From assembly GCA_027577415.1 (NCBI GenBank), contig JANBQS010000447.1:1-17745 (forward strand): 17,745 bases of DNA, given 5' to 3'. The translations under genes were made by a program, and so were the position numbers. Of the stretch, positions 1 through 7,715 are shown piece after piece. Every line of letters begins with the position of its first letter. Within the stretch, counting starts at the first letter, position 1. This DNA comes from Coemansia sp. RSA 922 (lineage: Eukaryota > Kickxellomycota > Kickxellomycetes > Kickxellales > Kickxellaceae). Under the pieces are notes generated by a model that saw only the letters and a list, made by a program, of their open reading frames with translations, did no database searches and was not told the origin of the DNA.

Positions 1-250
1 AATCGCTTCAAAATGTAATATTTTTGCTGCGCTCTCCTCCTCACTTGTAGTCTATGCTTAGGGAGCCGATTGCTGAATCACTGTGGTTTGCAGCATTATT
101 ACAATCTCATTGTTTAGCGCAACCTTTAAGCGCTTTTTTTGCAAGCTCTATGCAATGAGCCAACTTGTTGGGGTCGTGACATAAAAGGAAACAGTTCTAA
201 ATTGAATGAGCTTCCTGATATATAAGAGTAATATATGTGTACCCCAAGTC
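1..250. other. AT-rich non-coding stretch, nothing recognised
   Basis: No reading frame of note and no RNA gene could be recognised on either strand. The stretch is AT-rich with short homopolymer runs and ends where the first copy of the dispersed repeat begins. It may be older repeat debris or flanking intergenic DNA; the sequence does not decide. Confidence 0.5.
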
Positions 251-606
251 GCACATAGTTAGAGGCTGGCCCCAACGAGCTTGGGATACCCCTATTTCTT
301 ACCCTAGTGGCTAGGGTTTGACACCTCAGGAGTTTTTGTTATTTTTTTTCGAGAATTTTTTTTGGTTGAAATTTTGCTTCTTTTCTAATAGATTTTTATA
401 CCCATTTCAAGCAAATATGACACCTGTTGATAAATAAATATTGATATAGAGGCTATATAGAGATATAGAAGTCAATTGGACAAATCTTACATCGTACGTA
501 TAGGGATTTCCATACGAAAGGATTGGCAAACCCCAACTCGGGCGATATGTATTTATACTCCGACCATAGCTGCCTATGCTAGCAAGTGTCTTTATCGAGT
601 AGCATC
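251..606. repeat. Dispersed repeat, copy A (LINE 3' end or SINE-like)
   Basis: This stretch aligns by eye, in direct orientation, with 2150-2540. The order of shared blocks is the same: GCACATAGTT at the left edge, CGAGCTTGG, a block around 300-325 (GGTTTGACACC), T-rich filler, then GCAAA.ATG..AC..GTTGATA with AATAAATATTGATA, AAGGATTGGCAA and GTGTCT.TA.CGAGTAG at the right edge. Identity in the best ~190 bp is roughly 70 percent by eye. On the minus strand the right edge coincides with the end of the LINE-like reading frame (stop at 592-594), so the repeat could be that element's 3' untranslated region. On the plus strand it has a near match to the pol III B box, so a tRNA-derived SINE is the alternative. 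Confidence 0.65.
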
Positions 607-2149
607 AACTGCCGATACTTTTCGCCCCAATACTTGGTACCGACCCATCACTCTGACAAGTGAGAGTAGCGAGACTAAGAATCGCTGTTTTGGCTTCTGT
701 TCGGTACGCCAAGAAGTTGCATAGACTGAACTGCCTCGTCCAGGTATACCAAGTCACCAGACAAAAGACTCAATAACAAGTATGAAACTTGTTGGCAAAC
801 CTTTGAATCTACTATATATGGGGGAAATAGGAGACTATGAATATTCCAGCCTAAAGAATAAACGCACATGGGTTAAAGTTCTCTGCGGTACTACCGCAGA
901 TATGCATTCCACCCCAACTGCAAGACATGCCGGGCATTCCCTGCCAACCACTAGAGTACGCAGGCATTTTGGGGAACTCACTTATGCAGTATATTAAGCA
1001 ATATTCCCGCATTTTGGCTCCTCGGCTTTGTCACTTGCATTGTTAAATTGAGTAATTGCACTACAGTATTTGCAGACAGGCTTGAGGTCAGGAATGAAGT
1101 GTGACAGTTTCGCGGTAGTCTGAACTGCGGCATTTATTATCCATAATAGCGAGAAAGAGGTGTTTGGATTTTTGTCAGCCGAATCCAGAGTGCCTTGGAT
1201 AGCCTTGTAATATCTGTTCCTATTCTCGCTACTTGATCATATTTATGTTCTTACCGGTCTTATCGGCACAACCTCCGTGGAAGACGCCGTCAGTCGCCCA
1301 AGTCGTGGTGTATATACTTCTAAGGGAATACAGTCTAGTTGAGCGTGTGCCCACACAGCGCATCTATCCGGGTTGAGCGGATAGTTAAGAAGTTTGTGAA
1401 CGACGTGAGGATGGTGGCTGATTCGGAGCCGGCCAAAAGCCAGAATGTACGGCTGCAGAAGAGGGTCGTCGCGCGATATTGCTGCACCAGTCGGCTAGTA
1501 TTGCTCAAAGATGTCACTCACAGTGAAGAGTTTATTCGCCCACAGCTTCTTCCGAGTCGCCGCAGATACCTTGACGAGGAGATACACCAGCGGGTGGTCA
1601 AAAGGTAAGCCAAGTAGACATTTAATGGAGCTGTTAAAGGTCTCGTCAGGTCCCGTGTCCTTGAGGGCAAACCAGCTGCGTAGGACTTGGTCCCAATACG
1701 CAGGTAGCCCTTTCGGGATCCTCTTTGGTTGTGTGAGATTGAGAAGATCAGAATAGTTCATGTTTTTTTTATCTTTGCCCTTGGTAAAAGACCCATTGAG
1801 CTGTGACTGCCCACCAGTGAGGATCCTTCTGGCACAACATGTTTGCCGTGAACCGAGCGAAGATGACTTTTTTTGCTTCACAAAGAGTAGGAACCTGAGG
1901 CCGCCCTGCTTTCTTAGGCAAGATGACGACGTTCCACACGACCTTCGATTGGCGCCCGTTCCATATGAATTTGCGTCGGCAAGCTGTCACCTGGGCGTAG
2001 AACGATTCGGAGAAGGGTGCGATTTTTTTCAATTGGCTGGTGACGTAAGCCGATTTGTGGGGTTGTGGAATAAATAGGCAAATTTCTGGGAACCAAAGGA
2101 ACCAAAAGCTGCCGAGAGGTCGTATCAGGGTAGCAGGGTGATAACCAAA
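592..2149 (-). mobile_element. Decayed LINE-type (non-LTR) retrotransposon, C-terminal part of ORF2
   Basis: Reading the minus strand downward from ~2150 gives a broken protein that resembles the region after the reverse transcriptase domain in LINE ORF2 proteins. The frame at 2155-1769 contains AYVTSQLKKIAPF followed by CRRKFIWNG and a W..V.LPKKAGRP stretch, the usual pattern of F-I-W-x-G then W..L..P...GG. A frameshift falls at the T8 run 1763-1770. The next frame (1881 down to 592) continues with RIPKGLPAYWDQVL, WANKLFTVSDIFEQY, then, beyond in-frame stops at 1495-1497, 1243-1245 and 1237-1239, a segment with LKPVCKYC that fits the zinc-binding zf-RVT-like tail. No endonuclease or catalytic RT core is present, so the copy is 5'-truncated and dead. 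The assignment rests on pattern recognition only; the exact clade is not determined. Confidence 0.7.
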
Positions 2150-2540
2150 ATGCACATAGTTGATTCAGCGAGCTTGGCCGAGGTCACTATCACTTACCCA
2201 ACTGGCTGGGGTTCGATGCCCGTAGGTAGTAAGTATGCATGCTTCTTTTTCTCACCAAATAATTGTTATTTTTTAATTCCACTTTGTCTAATTCATTATT
2301 TTTGGGCCAAAAAGCTTTCAAAGATTTGTCTTTTATTTATATATAGCAAACATGTCACTAGTTGATACAATAAATATTGATAGAGACGCAATTTAGAGTT
2401 ATCAGAATGAATCGGACAGATATATCACCTTACATAATGATTTCCACGCAAAAGGATTGGCAAGCCAGATTCGAGAGATAAGGAGTAGACTCTGATAGTA
2501 GCCAATGCTCATGCTACTCAGTGTCTATAACGAGTAGTAT
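2150..2540. repeat. Dispersed repeat, copy B (LINE 3' end or SINE-like)
   Basis: Second, diverged copy of the repeat at 251-606, in the same orientation. It begins GCACATAGTT and ends near CGAGTAGTAT. On the plus strand it holds TGGCCGAG at 2175-2182 (like the A box of Leu/Ser tRNAs) and GGTTCGATGCC at 2210-2220, a perfect match to the pol III B box consensus GGTTCGANNCC, 35 bp apart start to start. The B box sits in a partial T-arm, with three G-C pairs around a TTCGATG loop. The LINE body abuts its left edge and a candidate protein ORF abuts its right edge, which suggests that the insertion truncated whatever lay there before. Confidence 0.65.
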
Positions 2541-2559
2541 AGTTACCTAAAGTTACTGT

Positions 2560-3021
2560 TCAAGGAGCGACATTTTTCGTAGAGTGTAGTCGGGTTCTTG
2601 TTCGCTTACATCGCCTCAGTATCTTGCAAGCGAGTATAGCCAGGCTTGAAAGTGTTGAAATAATCGAGAGTACTTTACCAGCATCGAGCAGAAATTTGTA
2701 AAGTATCAATCCCTGGAAAACTGTGGTGCTAGGCGTAGCATTTGTAGCCTTGGACATATGTTCATCGTCCGTACTGTCCTGCAGATAGTAGTATATCGTT
2801 GTTGCCTTCAACATGCTGTAGACTTGCCGTACAATATGCGCACACGCTTGCTTAACTATAAGAGCTGTATCCGCATCGTCAGCAATGTCAAAATCTGTCG
2901 AGTTTATCTGCTGGTGTGGGGTGCGCGGGAATCCATATCCCCTAGTCCCTTTTGATTCATGACCAAGCGCCCCATCTAATTGTGATCGGACGCCCCTTTT
3001 CTTTGCCTCCGCACTTGGCAT
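2560..3021 (-). CDS. Hypothetical protein ORF, possibly first exon of a truncated gene
   Basis: An ATG-initiated ORF of 153 codons lies head to head with AFG1, with 36 bp between the two start codons. I do not recognise the product with confidence. The N-terminus is basic and hydrophilic. An acidic patch (residues ~44-53) precedes a predicted helix with VKQACAHIVRQVYSML. A second helical, leucine-rich stretch (~105-137) reads KVLSIISTLSSLAILACKIL and then turns strongly basic. That last pattern faintly recalls the first helices of Pho80/Pcl-type cyclin boxes; this is only a guess. A GTAAGC donor-like site sits directly after the basic RR (plus positions about 2602-2607), so the in-frame tail may be intron and the next exon may have been lost to the repeat that starts at 2540. 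It could also be a chance ORF. Confidence 0.35.
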   Translation of the reverse strand: MPSAEAKKRGVRSQLDGALGHESKGTRGYGFPRTPHQQINSTDFDIADDADTALIVKQACAHIVRQVYSMLKATTIYYYLQDSTDDEHMSKATNATPSTTVFQGLILYKFLLDAGKVLSIISTLSSLAILACKILRRCKRTRTRLHSTKNVAP

Positions 3022-3057
3022 TTCAATTTTTTTATTGCTTACTTTTTAGTAATTATA
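3022..3057. promoter_or_regulatory. 36-bp AT-rich gap between divergent start codons
   Basis: The whole interval between the ATG of the 2560-3021 ORF and the AFG1 ATG is 36 bp of mostly A and T with a T7 run. No TATA box or other factor site can be claimed. If both ORFs are transcribed, their promoters must overlap each other's 5' regions, or one ORF is not expressed. Confidence 0.4.
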
Positions 3058-4839
3058 ATGTTCCGTCAGACGATTGTATCGTATTCACGACACACTGGAT
3101 GTTATATTCGCAGCGCGAGGGCCGTTGCTAGCAGAGGTCGACGCCTTGCGATAGTAGCACATCCTTGCTACCACAGACCGCAACCGCAACGCCAGCTTAT
3201 CCACACATCACCTATCGAGCTCACAGCTTCTCCCGCGATACACAGGCTAAACGCCGTGGAGGAAAAGGAACCAACACCCGTGTCTGTGGAAGATGGACCG
3301 ATTGGCGAGTACAAACGCTTGGTACAGGCAGGGCAGTTCATTGACGATAGCTTCCAGCGCCTCATAGTCTCTCGGCTTGACCGGCTGTATCGTGAGCTAC
3401 TGGACTACACACCAGCCAACCCTCCCATGGATGCCTCCAAGACTCTAGGCGGTGTGGGATACTTAAGAAAGGTAAGCACTTGGCAAGGTTTTTGTTTTCC
3501 TCTATTCTCTTCAAGAGCCATGTCCAGCCTATTACTGTAGCTTGGTCACGCACACTTCTGCGTGCTCAAGTTCGTGCGCGCAGCTGCGCATACTGCGTAA
3601 TTTTTTTTTTTTTGCTAAATAGGTACCACGTGCCAGCAACCACTCCGTACAATGGTGCGTATTCTATAATTGTAGCTGTTTGGCCGAGGCAACGGAGATC
3701 AGGGAAAGATGCCCGAGGACACGCCGCGAGGACTGTACATATACGGCGACGTTGGCACTGGCAAAACCACTACGATGGATCTGTTCTACGACACGATACC
3801 AACAACACATAAGCGACGCATCCACTTTCACGCATTTATGCTTGATGTCCACTCGCGCATAAACACGTTCAAGCGCACGCATCGGGCCGCAGACGACCCA
3901 GTCCCCACCATAGCGCGCGAGTTGGCTGCCCAGGCCTACGTCCTGTGCTTTGACGAGTTCCAAGTCACAGACATAGCCGATGCCATGGTTCTACGGCGAC
4001 TGGTCACCGAGCTGTTCCGCAACGGCGTGGTTGTCGTTACTACATCCAATAGACATCCGGACGAGCTGTATAAGAACGGCATTCAGCGCGAGAGCTTTAT
4101 GCCGTGCATCGAGCTGCTGAAACAGCGCTGCGAGGTCGTGTCGTTGGACTCTGGCACGGACTATCGCAAGATTGCGAGAGAAACGGAGACTGTCTATTTC
4201 TCGCCTATCACGGCCGATACCAACAAGGTGCTGCATGCCCTGGTGGGCTTGGCGTCGGGCAATGCGCCGGTGGAGAATAACGTCGAGCTGCGGTTCCTTG
4301 GTCGCGCGCTCTGTGTACCCGTGGCGGCCAACGGCGTGGCTCGGTTCTCGTTCACTCAGCTCTGCAAGGACGCGCATAGCGCTGCCGACTACATCGAATT
4401 GGCCAAGCACTACCACACGCTGATACTCACCGACGTGCCGGTGATGAGTATGTCTAATCGAAACGAAGCTCGCCGCTTTATCACGCTCATCGATGCCCTC
4501 TACGAGTCTCACGCCGTGCTTATCATGAGCTCTGAAGACGATATCTATAACCTGTTCACGGGAAAATGCGAGGTCGATAGCTTCCGCGCTGAAACTGCCC
4601 AGCTCACCGGCACCGTGGAATCGGCGCACTTGTCTGAGGTTGTTACGGAGGACAAGTTCAATGCTCTGGCCTATGCTGGCGAGGAAGAGGTGTTTGCCTT
4701 CCAGCGCGCTGTCAGTCGCTTGGTCGAAATGTCGTCACGTCACTGGATTATCACTGGCAGGAACCGTATTTTGGCCGAGAACGCGATGCGCCAAGAGCAA
4801 TCTGTTGCAGATGACAGCCAGATGCGTTCAGCCGCTTAG
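3058..4839 (+). CDS. AFG1: AFG1/LACE1-type mitochondrial ATPase (two exons)
   Basis: Exons 3058-3471 and 3676-4839 join in phase 0 to give about 525 residues, close to the usual 480-510 of the family. Residues 1-53 contain no Asp or Glu but many Arg, and end in RQLIHTSP, typical of a cleaved mitochondrial presequence. [15 protein letters not shown] and [12 protein letters not shown] match the family's N-terminal helix. Walker A GDVGTGKT lies at ~162-169, Walker [11 protein letters not shown] at ~229-238, and the sensor-1 region [17 protein letters not shown] starts at ~260. These are diagnostic of Afg1/LACE1 (AFG1-like ATPase family). Family members act in the mitochondrial inner membrane/matrix in turnover of respiratory-chain subunits and protein quality control. 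The C-terminal end shows the usual AFG1 ending with W.ITGRN then a short tail. The RPS25 start follows only 138 bp after the stop. Function is inferred from the family; the assignment is firm. Confidence 0.95.
3472..3675 (+). other. AFG1 intron (204 nt)
   Basis: The donor is AAG|GTAAGC at 3471/3472. The acceptor TTGTAG|CTG at 3675/3676 restores the frame ([12 protein letters not shown]) and removes in-frame stops. The long T tract at 3601-3613 is followed by GCTAAAT, a possible branch site, and by nearer AGs at 3621-3622 and 3635-3636. Using the first breaks the frame; using the second reads into TAA. The real acceptor is therefore unusually far (about 57 nt) from that branch candidate, unless the branch lies at the later TCTATAAT. 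Confidence 0.8.
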
Positions 4840-4977
4840 AGTAGATGACTCGGCTCGGCTCGAGCCAAGTATTTTTGTGAGCTTGCCTTATGTGTTGGCT
4901 TGTGAGCCAATTCTTGAGTTTCACCTCCTTAAACCATCAAATACAAATATTTCCTTTTTGTTTGAAACATTATAAAA
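4840..4977 (+). promoter_or_regulatory. AFG1-RPS25 intergenic: two palindromes upstream of RPS25
   Basis: This 138-bp gap must hold the AFG1 3' end and the RPS25 promoter. It contains the perfect 10-bp palindrome GGCTCGAGCC (4857-4866), the inverted repeat TTGGCT-TGTG-AGCCAA (4895-4910), and CATTATAAAA immediately before the RPS25 start codon. The palindromes share a GGCT...AGCC core, which could be a factor-binding site or an RNA hairpin in the AFG1 3' end. No known ribosomal-protein promoter element is claimed. Confidence 0.35.
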
Positions 4978-5541
4978 ATGGTACGTCTTACGATGGATAC
5001 GACAGTCGATACACGTACGCCATGGGATGGATGCGACAAAGCGCAATGGATTCGCGTACCAGTCCCTATTATTATATTTCCACTATCGAAGAATCGGAAT
5101 TTCACATTTTCGAATCTATTCAATCTGGAATTTGACATTTGCACTTTACGTGACAATTTGTCGTTTGTCACTGGAACCTCTGACTCTCCAAACTAACAAA
5201 ACATTATCGTTTTTGTCTTTTTTATTTATTTTGTGTAGGCTGCTGGTAAAAGCTCTGCTGGATCGAAGGGAAAGAAGAAGTGGTCGAAGGGAAAGGTCCA
5301 GGACAAGGCCAATAACTCTGTTATCTTCAACGCCGATACTCTGGCTAAGCTCGAGAAGGAGGTGCCTACCTACAAGCTGATCACTCCCTCGGTTCTGGTT
5401 GACCGTCTGCGCATTAACGCTTCTCTGGCCCGCCGTGCTCTGCGTGAGCTTGAGGCCCGTGGCTCGATCCGCCTGGTGTCGCTCCACAACTCTCAGCTTA
5501 TCTACACTCGCGCCACTGCCCCTGTCACCGCTGAGGCATAA
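4978..5541 (+). CDS. RPS25: 40S ribosomal protein S25 (eS25), start-codon intron
   Basis: The coding sequence is the ATG at 4978-4980 joined to 5239-5541, giving 101 residues; the family ranges from about 90 to 125. Exon 2 reads [20 protein letters not shown], the basic KKKWSKGKV leader typical of eS25. It is followed by the winged-helix core with [19 protein letters not shown] (~40-58), [19 protein letters not shown] (~60-78) and the end [12 protein letters not shown] (~82-93). eS25 sits on the head of the 40S subunit near the mRNA exit and E site, and is known for a role in IRES-driven initiation. Codon use in exon 2 is strongly biased to C/G-ending and preferred codons, as expected of a highly expressed gene. 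No other start is in frame with exon 2 without a stop, and the ATG|GTACGT junction is a good donor, so the one-codon exon is well supported. Confidence 0.95.
4981..5238 (+). other. RPS25 intron directly after the start codon (258 nt)
   Basis: Donor GTACGT at 4981, branch-like AACTAAC at 5191-5197 (candidate branch A at 5196), then a T-rich tract and the acceptor TGTGTAG at 5232-5238. The branch-to-acceptor distance is 42 nt. The 5' splice site region TGGTACGT (4979-4986) can pair with GCGTACCA at 5054-5061 (7 Watson-Crick pairs plus one G-U), and GTACGT is also complementary to ACGTAC at 5013-5018. No convincing box C/D or H/ACA snoRNA could be found in the intron. Confidence 0.9.
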
Positions 5542-7326
5542 ATACTTTGTTTATTAAACGAAGCTGTCTTTTTTCCGCTTTTGTTTTGAATACATTTATT
5601 GAGCTGAATTTGTATTAAGACTGTAGTCGTGAATACTGACAAGTAAAAAAAATAACAGCTAGGTTCCAGTAACTGTGGATAGGGCTGGCGTAATTTAAGT
5701 AAATTGCGAAAGTGAATGCTTATATTTTGTAAGTGTAAAAATGGTTTATTGTATGTTATATGTACATGAGTATGCTTGGGTGTTGTCGTGTCTACTATAA
5801 GCCATCGTCACAAAAAAGATAAGAGCAAGAGTTAGCACAAATGCAAACAATAGAAATAAAAAAGGTCACACGCGATAAAGTGGGGTGGTGTTTCCATATG
5901 CTGGCTCAGAAATAGTTTGGTAAGAATTGGGTTTATCATCAAGCTTGCATCAGTCGCAGAACTGACATGTATTTTGTTCATCATTTCCAGCAAGGACCAA
6001 GATCACAGTTGAATACTTACAAGCTGATCACAGAGACATACACGGCACAAGAAGCGATGGCGCCAAATATGAATGAATCTATATCGTTACAAAAACGCAA
6101 GTATAACATCGTGACTAGTTAGCAATATGTTCTAAAGCGGAATTTGCAATATGCAAAATAGTAGGATGGTGCTCAGATGGTGATGCATGTTTTGTTTAAT
6201 CATGAGTTCATACAAAATTTGGTGTGTTGGGTATCATCAGCGCCACAGCCATGACAAAGAAACCATTGCAAAAACGTACCATATCTTGCTAATGTATATA
6301 CAGAAAGAGAGTCCAAGAGGAAGACTCCTCAAGGATCTGATGAGCTATAATAAATGCATTTGTCTATACACACAAAGCAGTATGAAAACATATTAGCTCT
6401 TGTATCTTATTTTTGACATCCAATAAGGATAACTTGTTTGAGGGGGGTGGATCAGAAACGAGGAATTTCATTTGTAACGTTTTGTATTTCGCCTCAACAG
6501 AGCAGACAAGCGAGGGATATGATGATTATAATATCCCGCGTCTAATTCAGGCATAGGTACTATTTCATCAACTCCAAGGTGTTGGTAGGGGAAGGCGCCC
6601 ATTTGTACAAGCATGGTCAGTGGCATAATAAAAAAGACAACGTACCTTTTCAATAAAGTATAAACAAGAAAACTATTGCGGAGATAAGCAGAGATAAACG
6701 TCTGTCGCCAACAATCGCTCCTTTTTGTACTGCGATCCAGGCGGAAAAATTTTTCAGCTCATTGCTTTTATGGATCAAATCACCGGATGATCGGGCGGTT
6801 CGTTATGACCCTACTAGATCGGTTGATTTCCCAATCCTCTTTTTATACTAGGCGAGTATTGATGCTGCGCGAATGCACCTTGCCCAAACGCTATCTTAAT
6901 AGCCGACAAGCAAGCACCGAGCAGTAAAAAAATAGCCACATAGTATCAAAAAAAAGTTGGAAGTAATTGAATTATATATATGAAACTAAAGTGGAAAGGG
7001 GTGATGTATTTATGTGTGGGCACATGGGAATTTGGCTGGAACGTACAATATTGGAACACAAGAAATATGGCTTTCACACATGCTATATCAGGGACATAGT
7101 GATGTATATTGTTCTTCAGGAACTATCTCCTTTTTATATCTATTTATTCAGGATTGGTCAAGGCTGTGAGACGATGTCACAGTCAGGGACCTCTGCTCGT
7201 GCCCATACAGGACTCCAATACAAAGACTTTGTTAATATCAGCAAAAAAAAGTCTGCTTACCATCGGAGGGAGCATGTTTGGTATTTATTTATTTGAGCAA
7301 AACATAGTCTTTTTTACTCTCAGATC
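5542..7326. other. Long AT-rich gene-poor interval
   Basis: About 1.8 kb follow RPS25 without a supported protein gene. Open stretches here (for example plus 6187-6396 and 6967-7296) are short, AT-rich and low in protein-like character. The left end must hold the RPS25 3' UTR (TTTATTAAAC shortly after the stop) and the right end the SWI5 promoter. A minus-strand small ORF with an upstream TATA-like motif is listed separately. No tRNA, rRNA or repeat of the 251-606 type was seen. Confidence 0.5.
6468..6626 (-). CDS. Candidate 52-residue minus-strand small ORF
   Basis: From an ATG at 6624-6626 the minus strand encodes a 52-residue peptide starting MPLTMLVQMGAFPYQHLGVD and ending RRNTKRYK, with a hydrophobic start and a basic tail. 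A TATAAAAAG-like motif lies on the same strand at about 6839-6847. A GTACGT donor-like site sits about 20 nt upstream of the ATG, so the ORF could instead be intronic or part of a longer spliced product. I recognise no family. It may be a chance ORF. Confidence 0.15.
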   Translation of the reverse strand: MPLTMLVQMGAFPYQHLGVDEIVPMPELDAGYYNHHIPRLSALLRRNTKRYK

Positions 7327-7704
7327 ATGAATGACGATAGCGAAACTCCTCAATCCAAACCAGTCGTAGAAACAACTGCGGAACAAGTGAGTACAGTGGT
7401 ATCTGATGAAGCCCTTTTGTTTGACGATTCGCCGGAAAAGGAGCAGAGAGCTGAGCTGGCAGCTGCAGTAGCCACACTCAAGGGTGATCTGGAGGCACAG
7501 ACAAAGACACGCGATGCACTCCTAGCCAAAAGCAGCTTGACAATGGAGCAGGCGCGGCAGGTGACTGACGAGCACATCGACCGCCTGCATCGCTACAACG
7601 ACATCAAGGACGCAGGCCAGATGCTGTTCGGAAAGCTCGCTGAACTGAAGGGCAAAACTGTCAAGGAAATCTACAAGGACTATAACGTCGACATTGAAGA
7701 TTAG
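7327..7704 (+). CDS. SWI5: Swi5/Sae3-family recombination mediator
   Basis: 125 residues from the ATG at 7327, slightly longer than yeast Sae3 and fission yeast Swi5 (about 85-91). The first ~35 residues are acidic and probably disordered. Residues ~37-70 form a heptad-like coiled-coil segment (EKEQRAELAAAVATLKGDLE). The C-terminal Swi5 domain (83-125) has HIDRLHRYNDIKDAGQMLF, then GKLAELKGKTVKEIYKDYN, the signature of the family, close to animal SWI5 in wording. Swi5 pairs with Sfr1 (Mei5) and stabilises Rad51/Dmc1 filaments in the nucleus during homologous recombination and meiosis. No intron is needed. An AG just before the ATG (CTCTCAG at 7317-7323) leaves open a 5' UTR intron. A poly(A) signal AATAAA lies at 7710-7715, six bases after the stop. 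Confidence 0.9.
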   Translation: MNDDSETPQSKPVVETTAEQVSTVVSDEALLFDDSPEKEQRAELAAAVATLKGDLEAQTKTRDALLAKSSLTMEQARQVTDEHIDRLHRYNDIKDAGQMLFGKLAELKGKTVKEIYKDYNVDIED

Positions 7705-7709
7705 AGCCA

Positions 7710-7715
7710 AATAAA
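7710..7715 (+). terminator. SWI5 poly(A) signal AATAAA
   Basis: Canonical AATAAA hexamer directly downstream of the SWI5 stop codon (7702-7704), followed by AT-rich sequence. It is the only such hexamer near this gene end. Confidence 0.5.

Noticed and set aside
476..724. Plus-strand ORF of 82 codons in the repeat
   Set aside because: It starts from a TTG, crosses the edge of repeat A into antisense LINE sequence and has no protein-like conservation.
2161..2235. Functional tRNA gene
   Set aside because: A-box- and B-box-like motifs are present, but no acceptor stem, anticodon arm or full cloverleaf can be formed; it is a repeat with tRNA-like motifs only.
251..2540. LTR retrotransposon with repeats A and B as its LTRs
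   Set aside because: The enclosed protein resembles LINE ORF2 on the minus strand, there is no protease, integrase or primer-binding site, and the repeat ends lack TG...CA termini.
3991..4629. 212-codon minus-strand ORF opposite AFG1
   Set aside because: It is the antisense of conserved AFG1 coding sequence, has no recognisable domain and follows from codon bias of the real gene.
4981..5238. snoRNA hosted in the RPS25 intron
   Set aside because: No paired box C (RTGATGA) and box D (CTGA) with terminal stem, and no H/ACA layout, could be found.
7109..7326. Upstream coding exon of SWI5
   Set aside because: A donor/acceptor pair (GTATTT...CTCAG) can be drawn, but joining it gives an immediate stop and the candidate intron would be only about 46 nt.
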